Of a stretch of 64,000 nucleotides of DNA, positions 1-8,201 are shown in pieces; position 1 is the stretch's first letter; every line of letters starts with the position of its first letter. Both the position numbers and the translations under genes were made by a program. The notes beneath the pieces are model-generated. The model searched no databases. It was not told the DNA's origin and saw nothing but the letters and a program-made list of their open reading frames with translations. The DNA is from Streptomyces sp. CB02980 (lineage in GTDB: Bacteria > Actinomycetota > Actinomycetes > Streptomycetales > Streptomycetaceae). The stretch spans positions 102,978-166,977 of the forward strand of contig NZ_JACSCH020000021.1 of NCBI RefSeq assembly GCF_014451325.2, written 5' to 3'.

Positions 1-2
1 AC

Positions 3-71
3 TACAGCCTGCTGCGGCAGCCGGATCTGAACGAACTGATCAAGAAGATCAGGTACCGGCTGGGGCAGTAG
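3..71 (+). CDS. C-terminal end of an unidentified protein (partial)
   Basis: The window opens inside a reading frame that ends at the TAG at 69-71. The last visible residues are YSLLRQPDLNELIKKIRYRL followed by GQ, a charged amphipathic tail. Too little remains to assign a family. It converges on the hydrolase gene at 130-876. The frame is inferred only from the open reading and the high-GC third positions. Confidence 0.4.
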   Translation, partial: YSLLRQPDLNELIKKIRYRLGQ

Positions 72-129
72 GAACGCCGAGACGCTCTCGGGTCCCGTCG
101 AGCCGCGAAGGCGGCCGCGGGGCCCGTGG

Positions 130-876
130 TCAGCTCGTGAGGGTGCGGGTGAGGAGGGGCAGCAGACGGTCCCAGTGGCGCTGCGTCCCGTCCGGGCTGT
201 AGGCGCTCGTGTCGGCCATGGTGAAGCCGTGCTCGGTGCCGGGGTAGATCTCGTTGCCGTGGCGGACGCCGGCGGCTTCCAGCACCTCGTTGAGCCGGCC
301 GAACTCCTCGGGCGTCATGTCGCCCTCGGCGATCCCGAAGTGCACCTCGGCGGTCACCTTCGGGGCGAGGAGGTGCGGACTGTCGGCCTCGTCCGTGATC
401 AGGGCGCCGGGGTGGAAACCGGCGACGGCGGCGACCCGGTCGGGATGGGCCGCGGCGGTACGCATCGCCAGAACGCCGCCCAGGCAGTACCCGACGACGG
501 CGACGGGCCCGTCGCCGACCTCGGGCCGGTCGGTGAGGAAGGAGAGGTAGGCGTCGGCGTCGATCAGGACGCGCTCGGTGGTGTGCGCGAGGTAGAACGG
601 CATGAGCTGCTCGAAGAGCGCGGGCCGCTCCTCCTCCCCGATGTGCTCGGGAAGCTCGATGAGGGGCGCCGGCCCCTCCCGGTAGTAGACGTGGGGCACA
701 AGCACGAAGTACCCGTGCCCGGCGAGCTCGCGCGCCATCTCCTCCAGCCGCGGCCGCGGCCCGAACACATCCATGTAGAGCAGCACGCCCGGGTGCTGCC
801 GACCGTCGTCGGGGAAGGCGGCGAAGGCGTCGGCCTGGCCGTCGGGGGTGGGTATCCGCAGTGTCGTGGTGGCCAT
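130..876 (-). CDS. Dienelactone hydrolase family protein
   Basis: A 248-residue alpha/beta hydrolase of the dienelactone hydrolase family, which open lactone or ester bonds in small organic acids. The nucleophile motif VVGYCLGG carries the Cys typical of the family (about residue 131). The C-terminal GTEHGF supplies the likely catalytic His. The length fits the family (about 230-250 residues). I chose the ATG at 876 (MATTTLRIPTPDG), where homology-like sequence begins; an in-frame ATG at 897 would add seven residues. No signal peptide, so cytoplasmic. The gene is divergent from the acetyltransferase at 955. The physiological substrate cannot be read from the sequence. Confidence 0.88.
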   Translation of the reverse strand: MATTTLRIPTPDGQADAFAAFPDDGRQHPGVLLYMDVFGPRPRLEEMARELAGHGYFVLVPHVYYREGPAPLIELPEHIGEEERPALFEQLMPFYLAHTTERVLIDADAYLSFLTDRPEVGDGPVAVVGYCLGGVLAMRTAAAHPDRVAAVAGFHPGALITDEADSPHLLAPKVTAEVHFGIAEGDMTPEEFGRLNEVLEAAGVRHGNEIYPGTEHGFTMADTSAYSPDGTQRHWDRLLPLLTRTLTS

Positions 877-954
877 GGGAACGACCGTAACAGTCATGAT
901 CACCGGCCTCTTATTGGTTTGCCGTCGGCGAGTCGGGTCGGGTAGGAAGCTCGC

Positions 955-1497
955 ATGCTTAGGGGTAGCAAGGTCGGGCTCAGGGCTCGACACGAGGAAG
1001 ACATCCCGATCCTGCGGGCCGAGCTCTACGACGACGTGGTCAACTCCTCGCGTGCCGAAGCCGGGCCGTGGCGGCCGGTCACGCCCGGTTCGAAGGACCC
1101 GCGGCTCGTCGTGGACGACACGGCGGAGGGCCATGTCCCGTTCTCCGTGATCGAGTTGGAGGGCGGCACCCTGATCGGTGGCGCCAACCTGTGGGGCATC
1201 GACAGCCACAACCGGGCCGCGCACATCGGGTTGGGGCTGCTGCCGTCCGCCCGCGGCAAGGGCTACGGCACCGACGTGGTCGCGACGCTGTGCCACTACG
1301 GCTTCGTCGTGCGCAGCCTCCAGCGGCTGCAGATCGAGACGCTGGCGGACAACACCGCGATGCTCCGCTCCGCCGAGAGCAACGGCTTCGTCCGCGAGGG
1401 TGTGCTGCGCTCCTCGGCCTGGGTGATGGGCGAGTTCCTCGACGAGGTCATCCTCGGACTCCTCGTCCAGGAGTGGAAGCCGAACGCGGGCGTCTAG
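955..1497 (+). CDS. GNAT family N-acetyltransferase (RimJ/RimL-like)
   Basis: A 180-residue acetyltransferase of the GNAT fold, expected to move an acetyl group from acetyl-CoA to an amine. Motif A, the CoA pyrophosphate loop, is visible as ARGKGYGTD at about residues 97-105, preceded by the strand HIGLGLLPS. The later segment TLADNTAMLRSAESNGF is the hallmark of the RimJ/RimL subgroup that modifies protein N-termini, antibiotics or small amines. Start is the ATG at 955 with AGGAAG six bases upstream. Single gene, divergent from the dienelactone hydrolase. Substrate unknown. Confidence 0.88.
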   Translation: MLRGSKVGLRARHEEDIPILRAELYDDVVNSSRAEAGPWRPVTPGSKDPRLVVDDTAEGHVPFSVIELEGGTLIGGANLWGIDSHNRAAHIGLGLLPSARGKGYGTDVVATLCHYGFVVRSLQRLQIETLADNTAMLRSAESNGFVREGVLRSSAWVMGEFLDEVILGLLVQEWKPNAGV

Positions 1498-1597
1498 ACG
1501 CCGTCTTGGCGGCAGTACGGGGGAGCCGGCTGCCGCCCCGGACGGAACGGCCGAGAGGGACCGCCCGTCAGCGGATCCACCGTTCCAGCCGGTCGGT

Positions 1598-2539
1598 TCA
1601 CCACGCCGCTATCACCGGCGCCCCCGGATCGTGCTGCCGCCAGGCCTCGTTGAGCCGCGCGAGCCGGTCCGCGGTCGCGATGCCGTGCAGGGACGTGACC
1701 CTGCCGTCGCCGACCGCGAACGCCACCGCGCCCACGACCCGGCCGTCGACCACGGCGAGCACCGCCGGGGCGCCGTTGACCACCGCGATGTGCATCGAGG
1801 GCGTGCCGCCGGCCAGTCGCCGCTTCGCCGGCGTGGGCCTGAAGCCGGCCCGCGCGTAGGCGGCGACCCGCTCGCGCGTCGTGACCCGCAGCAGCCGCCT
1901 GGCCAGTCCGGCGCCGTCCGAGACCGCCGTCACGTCATCGGTGAGCAGTGCCACCAGCCGTTCGGTGCGCCCCGACACGGCGGCGGCCAGGAACTCCTCG
2001 ACGACCCGGCGCGCGGACGCGGGGTCGGCCTGGACGCCACCGCGGCGGCGCTCGGCGGCGACCCGGGTCCGGGCCCGGTGGACGTGCTGCTGGCTCGCGG
2101 ACTCGGTGATGTCGAGGATCCCGGCGATCTCGGCGTGGCCGTACGAGAAGGCCTCGCGCAGGACGTAGACGGCCCGCTCGACCGGCGAGAGGCGCTCCAG
2201 GAGGGTCAGTACGGCCAGCGACACCGATTCGCGCTGCTCGAAGGTGTCGGCGGGGCCGAGCATCGGGTCGCCTTCGAGGAGCGGCTCGGGCAGCCAGGCG
2301 CCGGCCGCGCGCTCGTGGCGCGCGTGCGCCGAACGGAGCCGGTCGAGGCAGAGGTTGGTGAGGACCTTGGTCAGCCACGCCTCCGGGACGTCGATCCGCT
2401 CGTGGTCCGCGGCCTGCCAGCGCAGGAAGGTGTCCTGTACGGCGTCCTCGGCGTCGGCGGCCGAGCCCAGCAGGCGGTACGCGAGCGAGGCCAGCCGGCC
2501 ACGGCCGGCCTCGAACCGATCGACGGCTGCGCTGTCCAT
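1598..2539 (-). CDS. ECF41-type RNA polymerase sigma factor (SigJ-like)
   Basis: A 313-residue extracytoplasmic-function sigma factor with region 2 (AYRLLGSAADAEDAVQDTFL, about residues 20-40), region 4 (LSPVERAVYVLREAFSYGHA) and a long C-terminal SnoaL-like domain. That extension is the mark of group ECF41, in which it regulates activity in place of an anti-sigma factor. The usual DGGGK motif reads DGAGL here, and the C-terminal NPDKL motif is degraded to TADRL. Start is the ATG at 2539 because AGGGTG lies six bases upstream; a GTG at 2548 has no ribosome site. It lies 10 bp downstream of an oxidoreductase on the same strand. That is the classic ECF41 arrangement, so the oxidoreductase is its likely target. 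Confidence 0.9.
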   Translation of the reverse strand: MDSAAVDRFEAGRGRLASLAYRLLGSAADAEDAVQDTFLRWQAADHERIDVPEAWLTKVLTNLCLDRLRSAHARHERAAGAWLPEPLLEGDPMLGPADTFEQRESVSLAVLTLLERLSPVERAVYVLREAFSYGHAEIAGILDITESASQQHVHRARTRVAAERRRGGVQADPASARRVVEEFLAAAVSGRTERLVALLTDDVTAVSDGAGLARRLLRVTTRERVAAYARAGFRPTPAKRRLAGGTPSMHIAVVNGAPAVLAVVDGRVVGAVAFAVGDGRVTSLHGIATADRLARLNEAWRQHDPGAPVIAAW

Positions 2540-2549
2540 GCGGAACACC

Positions 2550-3902
2550 CTAGGGGGTGACCTTCACGTCGGTCCTCGCGTCGGTCCTCGCGTCGGTCCT
2601 CGCGTCGGTCCTCGCGTCGGTCCTCGCGCCGGTCCTCACGTCGGTCCTCGCGCCGCTCCGGTCGGGCATCGGCGCGGTGGTCAGGCGGCGCCTGCGCTTC
2701 GGCATGCCGGAGGTCGGGTGGGCGATGTTCCACCCGGCCCCCGCGAGCACGCCCGCCTTGAGCCGCGCGGCGGTCCGGCCGCCCAGGTACCAGGCCTTCG
2801 GCCGGACGTCCCCGCCCACCATCTGGAAGATGGCGTCCCGCCGTCCGAGGCTGATGTGGTTGCCGTAGTACTTCAGTCCGGTGGTCGGGACCTCGCCGCC
2901 CGTCAGGCGCGCGATGATCGCGGCGGTCGCCTGCATGGTGGTGAAGCCGGCCGAGGCGCAGGACATCGGCAGCGGCAGGCCGTTGTCGCCGATCGCGTGG
3001 GCGGAGTCACCGGCGGCGTAGACGTCCGGATGCGAGACCGAGCGCATGGTGCGGTCGACGACGATCCGGCCGGTCTCGGCGACCTCCAGACCGGCGGCGG
3101 CCGCGAGGGGGTGCACGGCGAACCCGGCCGACCACACGGTCACGTCCGCCGGGAGGGGCGTACCGCCGGCGGCGATCGCCCGGGTCGGCTCGACGGCCTC
3201 GACTTCGGTGTGCTCGTGGACGGTGATGCCGAGGCGGTCGAAGGCCTGGCGCAGGTGCCGGCGGGCCTTCGGGGAGAGCCAGGCGCCCAGCTCGCCGCGG
3301 GCGGCGAGGGCGATCGTGAGGTCGGGCCGGGACTCGGCGAGCTCGGTGGCGGTCTCGATGCCGGTCAGCCCCTCGCCGACGACCAGCACGGTGCCGCCCG
3401 CGCCGAGGGCGGCGAGGCGCTCGCGCAGCCGCAGCGCGGAGGAACGGCCGGCCACGTCGAAGGCGTACTCGGCCGCGCCGGGGACGCCGTGGTGGGCCAC
3501 GGAGCTGCCGAGGGCGTAGAGAAGGGTGTCGTACGCGAGCTCTTCGGTGCCGGTGCCGGTGCCGGTGCCGGTGCCGGTGCCGGTCTCGGTCTCGGTGCCG
3601 CTGCCGTCCTCGCCGGTCGTGGCGGCTGCCGGGGTCACGGCGACCGTCCTGCGCTCCGGGTCGATGCCGGTGACGTGGGCCAGGCGTACCCGCACCCCGG
3701 TGCCCGCGAAGACGTCGGTGAGCTTGCGGACCGCGAGGTCCCGGCCGCTCGCGAGCTGGTGGAGCCGCATCCGCTCGACGAAGTCGGGGGCGGCGTTGAC
3801 GACGGTGATCTCGGTGTCGGCGGGGGAGAGCCGGCGCGCCAGGTTTCCGGCGGCGTAGGCCCCGGCGTATCCGGCGCCGAGTACGACGATGCGGTGCTTC
3901 AT
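2550..3902 (-). CDS. NAD(P)/FAD-dependent oxidoreductase (NDH-2-like)
   Basis: A 450-residue pyridine-nucleotide-disulfide-type flavoprotein that passes electrons from NAD(P)H through FAD to a quinone or similar acceptor. The FAD Rossmann motif VVLGAGYAGAYAAGNLA is at residues 6-22. The NAD(P)H motif VLVVGEGLTGIETATELA lies mid-protein, and VYAAGDSAH near the end binds FAD. The ATG at 3902 begins MKHRIVVLGAG. Two low-complexity insertions are odd: a (TE)(TG) run near residues 105-120, coded by hexanucleotide repeats, and a C-terminal tail of about seven ARTD-type tetrapeptides coded by 12-bp repeats. It probably heads an operon with the ECF41 sigma gene. Confidence 0.87.
   Translation of the reverse strand: MKHRIVVLGAGYAGAYAAGNLARRLSPADTEITVVNAAPDFVERMRLHQLASGRDLAVRKLTDVFAGTGVRVRLAHVTGIDPERRTVAVTPAAATTGEDGSGTETETGTGTGTGTGTGTEELAYDTLLYALGSSVAHHGVPGAAEYAFDVAGRSSALRLRERLAALGAGGTVLVVGEGLTGIETATELAESRPDLTIALAARGELGAWLSPKARRHLRQAFDRLGITVHEHTEVEAVEPTRAIAAGGTPLPADVTVWSAGFAVHPLAAAAGLEVAETGRIVVDRTMRSVSHPDVYAAGDSAHAIGDNGLPLPMSCASAGFTTMQATAAIIARLTGGEVPTTGLKYYGNHISLGRRDAIFQMVGGDVRPKAWYLGGRTAARLKAGVLAGAGWNIAHPTSGMPKRRRRLTTAPMPDRSGARTDVRTGARTDARTDARTDARTDARTDVKVTP
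2569..2652. repeat. 12-bp tandem repeat encoding an ARTD tail
   Basis: Seven consecutive units of tcggtcctcgcg; six are identical and the unit at 2629-2640 has two changes. They encode an alternating Ala/Gly-Arg-Thr-Asp tail at the C-terminus of the flavoprotein. The tail lies outside the catalytic fold, so its copy number could vary without loss of function. Confidence 0.9.
3546..3600. repeat. 6-bp tandem repeat (GT dipeptide run)
   Basis: Repeats of ggtgcc (read on the + strand), with two ggtctc variants, encode a Gly-Thr/Glu-Thr run inside the flavoprotein between the FAD and NAD(P)H domains. This surface loop is normally short, so an expansion is likely. Confidence 0.85.
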
Positions 3903-3935
3903 GGCGATGCTCCTGTCTCGTTCGGGCGCCCCTTG

Positions 3936-3962
3936 AACGAGACGGAGCATCGATTGCTGACA
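3936..3962 (-). promoter_or_regulatory. Putative ECF41 promoter
   Basis: On the minus strand, TGTCAGC at 3956-3962 is followed after exactly 16 bp by CGTT at 3936-3939. The published ECF41 promoter is TGTCACA, 16 bp, CGTC, so this matches at 8 of 11 positions with the right spacing. It lies 34 bp before the flavoprotein start and would give autoregulation of the oxidoreductase-sigma operon. Confidence 0.5.
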
Positions 3963-4098
3963 GGAAGGAGATGTGACGCCGGTCACGCCGGTGCGTGCCT
4001 GTCGTGGGCCGCGTTCCGGGCGATTGACATCGGTGCCGCGTCAATCGTCGCGATCTTGGTGTTGGCTCTCGCTCGCCGGGTGATGCGAGGCTCCCGGC

Positions 4099-5646
4099 AT
4101 GGACATCTTCAAGACGGACAACGGCCTGGCCCAGGGCTTTCGGGCTTCCGCCGACGTCGTCGCCGCGCTCGGGATCCCGTACGCCGCCCCGCCCTTCGGC
4201 GCCGACCGGTTCCGCGCGCCACGCCCGGCACCCGCGTGGAGCGGAGTGCGGGACTGTACGAAGTTCGGTCCGATCGCGCCGCAGTCGGCAGAGCTCCCGG
4301 GGGCGCCCGTCTGGTCCCCCGGTGACGAGGACATCCTCACCCTCAACATCTGGACCCCCGCCTCGGCCCCCGCCCCCGCCCCCGCCTCGACCCCCGCACT
4401 CGCCCCTGACGGCGGCCGACTCCCCGTCCTGGTCTGGATCCACGGCGGTGCGTACACCTTCGGCTCCTCGGCGCAGCCCGACTTCGACGGCACCGTGCTC
4501 GCCCGCGCCGGTCTGGTCGTGGTCACCCTCAACCACCGCATCGGCTTCGAGGGCTTCGGCCACGTCCCGGGCGGTGCGGCGGGCGGCCACCCGGACAACC
4601 GGGGTCTGCTCGACCAGGTCGAGGCGCTGCGGTGGGTCCGCGAGAACATCGCCGTCTTCGGCGGCGACCCCGGCAACGTCACGATCGCCGGCCAGTCCTC
4701 CGGCGCCGCGTCCGTCGCCTGTCTGATGGTGATGGACCGCGCCCGCGGACTGTTCCGCCGTGCGATCGCCCACAGCCCCGCCAGCCCCTGCTACCCGCCC
4801 GAGATCGCCGAGGCGACCACCCGCGAGATCGCCGCGGCCGCGGGCTGCCCCGCCACGCCCGAGGGCCTGACCTCCATGACTCCGCAGGCCCTGGTCGCCG
4901 CCACCGACCAGGTGGTCGACGACTACCGCCGGGACCCCGCCTCCGGCTCCCGCCACTACGACCCCTCGCTCTACGCCCCGGTCCTCGACGGCGACGTCCT
5001 CCCCACCGACCCCCTCGAAGGGATGTCCGCCGGCGCGGCCCGGGGAGTGGACCTGCTGGTCTGCCACACCACCGAGGAGTACTGGCTGCTCGACGCCGTC
5101 GGCAGCTGCGCGAAGGTCACCACCGACGAACAACTCGCCCTCTTCGCGCAGGACTTCGGCCTCCCCGACGGTCTCGTCGCCGGCTATCGCGCCGCGATGC
5201 CCGATGCCCCCGTGTCCGATGTCCACCTCGCCGTCTTCAGCGACCTGCTGTTCGGCGAGTACAGCAACCGGCTCGCCGAGGCGCACGCCCGGGCGGGCGG
5301 CCGGACGTTCCTCTCGCGCTTCGACCGTCGGCGCACCGGGCCCGACGGGACCGTGCGGGCCTGGCACTGCGCGGACATCCCCTTCGCCTTCGGCACCCTG
5401 GACGACGAGGCCGTGGCCTTCCTCGTCGGGGGTACGCCCACCCCTGCCGACCACGAGCTGTCGCGCCGCATGGTGCGCGCCTGGGCCGACTTCGCCGCCG
5501 ACGGGAACCCCGGCTGGCCGTCGCTCGACGGCAACTCGACGTCGCAGGCCAGGATGTGGGTCGCCGACGGCGATGCGACGGACGGTCGGAGGGCCTCTCT
5601 CCGCGCTCCGTGGGCCGGGGCCGACTTCCCGGTCCTGCGTCCGTGA
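4099..5646 (+). CDS. Type B carboxylesterase/lipase family protein
   Basis: A 515-residue alpha/beta hydrolase of the carboxylesterase B family (usual length about 500), hydrolysing esters. The N-terminal segment GIPYAAPPFGADRFRAP is the family signature. HGGAY near residue 115 forms the oxyanion hole, and GQSSG puts the nucleophile Ser at about residue 200, with a Ser where most members have Ala. An Ala-Pro-rich run at about residues 88-103 is inserted before the oxyanion strand. Start ATG 4099; no signal peptide, so probably intracellular. Divergent from the flavoprotein. The natural ester is unknown. Confidence 0.9.
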   Translation: MDIFKTDNGLAQGFRASADVVAALGIPYAAPPFGADRFRAPRPAPAWSGVRDCTKFGPIAPQSAELPGAPVWSPGDEDILTLNIWTPASAPAPAPASTPALAPDGGRLPVLVWIHGGAYTFGSSAQPDFDGTVLARAGLVVVTLNHRIGFEGFGHVPGGAAGGHPDNRGLLDQVEALRWVRENIAVFGGDPGNVTIAGQSSGAASVACLMVMDRARGLFRRAIAHSPASPCYPPEIAEATTREIAAAAGCPATPEGLTSMTPQALVAATDQVVDDYRRDPASGSRHYDPSLYAPVLDGDVLPTDPLEGMSAGAARGVDLLVCHTTEEYWLLDAVGSCAKVTTDEQLALFAQDFGLPDGLVAGYRAAMPDAPVSDVHLAVFSDLLFGEYSNRLAEAHARAGGRTFLSRFDRRRTGPDGTVRAWHCADIPFAFGTLDDEAVAFLVGGTPTPADHELSRRMVRAWADFAADGNPGWPSLDGNSTSQARMWVADGDATDGRRASLRAPWAGADFPVLRP

Positions 5647-5806
5647 CCCGGAGAGCTACCCCGAGATCGTGATCAGGGGTCCGGCCGGGGACGGGTCAGG
5701 GGCCGGTCGGGGTCCGGTCGGGGTGATCACCGATGGGCTACGAGCCCTGTGCGCAGCAGAGTCGGGGGTGTCAGAACGACTCGTCCCCACCGCCCCGGAG
5801 CACCCC

Positions 5807-6970
5807 ATGCGCCTTCGCCTCGTCGCCACCAGCCTCGCCCTGGCCACCGCCGTCACCGCTGTCGCGGCCGTCACCGCCGGGTCCGCCGGTGCCGCTCAGC
5901 CGGGCGCCGGTGCCACGCACACCACCAGTGCCCCGGCAGCGGCGCCGAAGGGCACCGCCGCCCTGAACCCCGCCCTCCAGGAGGTCATGGGCCGCCTGCC
6001 CGACCTCGTCGTCGCGGGCGCGCTCGTCAGACGGGACGGAACGGGGGCCGCCGTCGGCCCGGTCACCGCCGACGCGCATTTCCGGATCGGCAGTGTCACC
6101 AAGACGTTCACCAACACCGTCGTGCTCCAACTCGTCGCCGAGCGCCGGATCGCACTCGACGCACCCGCGCGGCGGTACGTCCCCGAGCTGCTCCCCGAGG
6201 CGTACGACCCGGTCACCGTCCGCCAGCTCCTCGACCACACGAGCGGGCTGCCCATGCCCGCCCCGACTCCGGGGCCGAAGGACGGGCCGGGATGGCAGTT
6301 CGACTCCGTGCAGCCCGCGGACTCGTTGCGCGAGTCGTTCGCCGCGGCGGCGGCCGGGACCCAGCCGCCGCCCGCGCCCGGCTCCGAGCAGCAGTACAAC
6401 GGGCTCAACTCCCTCGTCCTCGGTCTGCTCGTCGAGAAGGTCACCGGCCGTTCCTTCGCCGACGAGCTGGAGCGGCGGATCATCCGGCCTCTCCACCTCC
6501 GCCACACCAGCCTGCCCGCCGCCGACGACCTGGGCATCCCCTCGCCCCACGCGACGGTGTACGTCGCCGGGCACGACGTCACGGAGCAGAGCCCCTACCC
6601 GTGGGCGGAGGGCGGCATGATCTCCGACGCCGCCGACCTGGACCGGTTCTTCACCGCGCTGTTCCGGGGCCGTCTGCTCCCGCCCGCCCAGCAGAAGCTG
6701 GTCTTCGACGTGCCGCAGGTGAAGAGCGCCGCCGGCAACACGAACTGCTTCGGCGGACCGGCCTGCTTCAGCGTCGGCGGCCTCATGAGCCACCGGCTCG
6801 CCGACCAGGAGGTCGTCTGGGGCAAGACGGGGTCCCGGCCGGGCTGGGACAACGGCTTCTTCGCCACCAAGGACCTCCGGCACCGTGTCGCGTACTCGCT
6901 GAACTCGACGGGGGCGGCCAGTCCTCTCAAGCACATCCAGCAGGTGGTCGGCGCGGCGCTCGTCGACTGA
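5807..6970 (+). CDS. Secreted serine hydrolase (class C beta-lactamase / D-Ala-D-Ala carboxypeptidase family)
   Basis: A 387-residue exported penicillin-recognising enzyme. A signal peptide covers residues 1-29 (MRLRLVATSLALATAVTAVA, then AGSAGA). The catalytic SVTK (SxxK) is at residues 96-99 and the third motif is KTG in VVWGKTGSRPG. The middle motif is unusual: homologues have Tyr-x-Asn, but here YNGLN keeps Tyr and places Asn two residues later. The family includes D-alanyl-D-alanine carboxypeptidases, esterases and beta-lactamases. Start is the ATG at 5807, after a GGAG-containing leader. Monocistronic, followed by a convergent NUDIX gene. Confidence 0.88.
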   Translation: MRLRLVATSLALATAVTAVAAVTAGSAGAAQPGAGATHTTSAPAAAPKGTAALNPALQEVMGRLPDLVVAGALVRRDGTGAAVGPVTADAHFRIGSVTKTFTNTVVLQLVAERRIALDAPARRYVPELLPEAYDPVTVRQLLDHTSGLPMPAPTPGPKDGPGWQFDSVQPADSLRESFAAAAAGTQPPPAPGSEQQYNGLNSLVLGLLVEKVTGRSFADELERRIIRPLHLRHTSLPAADDLGIPSPHATVYVAGHDVTEQSPYPWAEGGMISDAADLDRFFTALFRGRLLPPAQQKLVFDVPQVKSAAGNTNCFGGPACFSVGGLMSHRLADQEVVWGKTGSRPGWDNGFFATKDLRHRVAYSLNSTGAASPLKHIQQVVGAALVD

Positions 6971-6992
6971 CCCCGGCCACGACCGTCCCGGA

Positions 6993-7757
6993 TCAGGTGG
7001 ACCGGGCGGTGGCGAACGGGCCGTCCAACGCCGCCCACTGCAGCAGCAGGATGGTCTTGCCGTCGGCGATCCGGCCGTCGCGGACCATCGCGAGGGCGTC
7101 GGTGAAGGGCAGTTCGAGGACCTCGATGTCCTCGCCGTCCTCCTCCAGGCCGCCGCCGCTCCCGGTGCGGTCGGCCGGGGTGTAGGGGGCGGCGAAGAAG
7201 TGGAGGCGCTCGGTGACGGACCCGGGGCTCATGTACGCGTCGAGGACGTGGGTGAGGGGGCCGAGGGTCACGCCGAGCTCCTCGGCGCTCTCGCGGCGGA
7301 CCGCGGTCAGCGGGTCGTCGGCGTCGAGCAGTCCCGCCGCGGCCTCGACGAGCATGCCGTCGGGATGGTCGTTGACGTAGGCCGGGTAGCGGAACTGCCG
7401 GGTGAGCAGGACGGTGCGGCGTTCGGTGTCGTACGGCAGGACGACGGCGCCGTTCCCCCGGTCGTACGTCTCGCGCTGCTCGGTGACCCAACGCCCGTCG
7501 CGACGGCGGTAGTCGAAGGTGGTCCGCCGCAGGACGTGCCAGCCCCGGGAGGTGAGCTCGACGTCGCGGATCACGACACCGGGGTTCCGGTCGAGGTCGC
7601 GCCCGGCGCGGTCGAGGCGGGTCCGGCCCCGGTGATCGGGGACGTCGACGCCGGGCAGCTGCTCGCGGGGCAGTCGGCCGTCGGCCGGCCGCTCGTCGGG
7701 CAGTCGGCCGTCGGCCGGCCGCTCGTCGGCCCGCCCCGGCGCGCGGCCGGTGCTCAC
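6993..7757 (-). CDS. NUDIX hydrolase
   Basis: A 254-residue NUDIX protein, hydrolysing a nucleoside diphosphate linked to another group. The box is visible as AGLLDADDPLTAVRRESAEE followed by LGV, with REx2EELG intact. The upstream layout resembles ADP-ribose or GDP-mannose pyrophosphatases (VVLPYD, RQFRYP, VEAAAG). The first 30 residues are a low-complexity duplicated segment, coded by a 30-bp direct repeat, and are unlikely to be part of the fold. The GTG start at 7757 overlaps the TGA of the upstream gene (GTGA), so the two are translationally coupled. Substrate uncertain. Confidence 0.87.
   Translation of the reverse strand: MSTGRAPGRADERPADGRLPDERPADGRLPREQLPGVDVPDHRGRTRLDRAGRDLDRNPGVVIRDVELTSRGWHVLRRTTFDYRRRDGRWVTEQRETYDRGNGAVVLPYDTERRTVLLTRQFRYPAYVNDHPDGMLVEAAAGLLDADDPLTAVRRESAEELGVTLGPLTHVLDAYMSPGSVTERLHFFAAPYTPADRTGSGGGLEEDGEDIEVLELPFTDALAMVRDGRIADGKTILLLQWAALDGPFATARST
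7670..7729. repeat. 30-bp direct duplication in the NUDIX N-terminus
   Basis: Two adjacent copies of a 30-bp unit (7670-7699 and 7700-7729), identical, encode the repeated decapeptide around ERPADGRLP. A recent slippage or duplication event at the 5' end of the NUDIX gene is the simplest reading. Confidence 0.85.
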
Positions 7758-8152
7758 GCGTCACCCCGCACCGTACGGCCGGGGATCTCGGTCACGTCGT
7801 AGTAGACCGGCAGGCCGCGGCGGCGGGCGGTGGCGACGTCCTGGTCGGCGCCGGTGGAGTCGCCGGGCAGCCGAAGTACGGCGTCGCAGTGGGCGAGCAG
7901 GCGGTCGGCGGCCGGGTACAGCACCTGCTCGGCGAGGGGGTCCGTGGGGCCCGCGCCGGCCGAGTGCAGGACGGGCAGGGCGATCCACTCCCCGATCACG
8001 GGGAGATGGCCCGCGGCGAAGACCGGCCACGCCGCGGCTTCGAGGCGGGCGAGGTTGGCGGCCATGGCCTCCGGGTCGCCGTCGGTGCCGGAGCGGTAGG
8101 GCCCGGCGATGAGGATGAGCATGGGCTTGTCGAGCGTCTGCTTGGCGTCCAT
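7754..8152 (-). CDS. DUF4406-like / nucleoside deoxyribosyltransferase-fold protein
   Basis: A 132-residue protein resembling the DUF4406 group of the nucleoside 2-deoxyribosyltransferase superfamily. It opens with LILIAGPYRSGTDG, has a central aromatic/hydrophobic segment, and ends with a GDSTGADQDVATARRRGLPV strand-helix unit that in the superfamily holds the active site. Start ATG 8152. Its stop overlaps the NUDIX start by four bases, so both proteins probably act on the same nucleotide substrate. It is divergent from a DeoR-type repressor 49 bp away, which likely regulates it. Confidence 0.72.
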   Translation of the reverse strand: MDAKQTLDKPMLILIAGPYRSGTDGDPEAMAANLARLEAAAWPVFAAGHLPVIGEWIALPVLHSAGAGPTDPLAEQVLYPAADRLLAHCDAVLRLPGDSTGADQDVATARRRGLPVYYDVTEIPGRTVRGDA

Positions 8153-8163
8153 GGCGCGCTACG

Positions 8164-8187
8164 ATACATGCAGAAACGTGCAAGAAC
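8164..8187. promoter_or_regulatory. Divergent control region of DeoR regulator and DUF4406-NUDIX operon
   Basis: Only 49 bp separate the two divergent starts. Adjacent imperfect direct repeats atgcagaaac (8168-8177) and gtgcaagaac (8178-8187) match at 7 of 10 positions. Direct repeats are typical of DeoR-family operators. The TACGAT at 8160-8165 could be a -10 box for the + strand gene. AGGAG at about 8188-8192 is the ribosome site. Confidence 0.4.
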
Positions 8188-8201
8188 AGGAGAGAATACG
8201 G

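Noticed and set aside
3007..5454. Long open frame on the minus strand (815 residues) opposite the carboxylesterase and flavoprotein
   Set aside because: It is a high-GC shadow frame with Arg/Gly-rich composition and no domain; the genes on the other frames have clear motifs.
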